From CAYTPE01 sp964439885 (GTDB lineage: Bacteria > Patescibacteriota > Patescibacteriia > Magasanikbacterales > GWA2-37-8), in assembly GCA_964439885.1 (NCBI GenBank), contig CAYTPE010000017.1:1-19696 (forward strand): DNA of 19,696 nucleotides, written 5' to 3'. Positions within the stretch are counted from its first letter, which is position 1; every line of letters starts with the position of its first letter. The notes below the pieces were generated by a model. The model did not search any database and was not told where the DNA came from. It saw only the letters and a list, made by a program, of their open reading frames with translations. Of the stretch, positions 19,657 through 19,696 are shown in pieces. Made by a program: the position numbers and the translations under genes.

Positions 19657-19696
19657 GCCCAGGTGGTGAAATTGGTAGACACAAGGGACTTAAAAT
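19657..19696 (+). tRNA. tRNA-Leu (anticodon TAA), 5' part, cut by window edge
   Basis: Starts GCCCAGGTGGTGAAATTGGT with the D-loop pattern of tRNA-Leu and reaches GACTTAAAAT, whose anticodon loop gives TAA. Only the acceptor 5' strand, D arm and part of the anticodon arm are in the window. Confidence 0.85.

Noticed and set aside
1..19696. Alternative genetic code with UGA as glycine (Gracilibacteria type)
   Set aside because: UGA acts as a normal stop, for example at the ends of the large prepilin (11947-11949) and the ABC binding protein (17911-17913).
1..19696. CRISPR array, insertion sequence or prophage
   Set aside because: No regular spacer-repeat array, transposase, integrase or phage structural gene was found; the repeats seen are short and intergenic.

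Overview
The window reads as a stretch of a Patescibacteria (CPR) genome, probably a parcubacterial lineage such as Uhrbacteria or Magasanikbacteria. The reasons are the many small two-helix T4SS-type pilin-like genes, short genes packed with gaps of 1-40 nt, many starts with no Shine-Dalgarno (SD), a TrmB-family regulator, and tRNA genes without an encoded CCA. UGA is used as an ordinary stop, which argues against the recoded Gracilibacteria/Absconditabacteria. This placement is inference; there is no 16S rRNA here.

Layout. (1) 1-1922, minus: an rpsO-NYN-pnp operon behind a strong promoter (TTGACA-17-TACACT). A NYN-domain nuclease-like gene sits between the classical partners rpsO (S15) and pnp (PNPase, cut by the window edge). 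(2) 1938-3074: one pilin-like gene, tRNA-Arg(TCT) on the plus strand, a bidirectional terminator, a HIT-family hydrolase placed 4 nt after tRNA-His(GTG), and a terminator whose stem overlaps the tRNA-His promoter. (3) 3103-9773, minus: galU, an orphan sugar-type solute-binding lipoprotein, and eight more pilin-like genes. The pilin block falls in two parts. The first holds two Cys-rich long forms and a short form behind galU and the lipoprotein. The second holds five short forms behind their own extended -10 promoter, and its first gene has a perfect SD and is followed by a large hairpin, so it is the best candidate for the major subunit. (4) 9840-13766, minus: three type IV prepilin-like genes (PilX-like, PilW/PulJ-like and a 594-aa prepilin with carboxypeptidase-regulatory-like domains), apparently from a leaderless promoter. 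(5) 13831-15981, plus: recQ, converging on a TrmB-family regulator (15987-16730). (6) 16867-19428, plus: a substrate-binding protein/permease/ATPase operon of the taurine/nitrate/thiamine-precursor ABC class, divergent from the regulator. (7) 19429-19696: a spacer with 11-bp phased repeats and the first 40 nt of tRNA-Leu(TAA).

The common theme is the cell surface. Nine pilin-like proteins with a shared membrane module, three type IV minor pilin-like proteins and two solute-binding proteins suggest an appendage/uptake locus set among housekeeping genes for RNA decay, tRNAs and UDP-glucose supply. The best candidate for an undescribed system is the nine-member pilin family with its two Cys-rich members and differential-expression signals. 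No CRISPR array, transposase or phage gene was seen.
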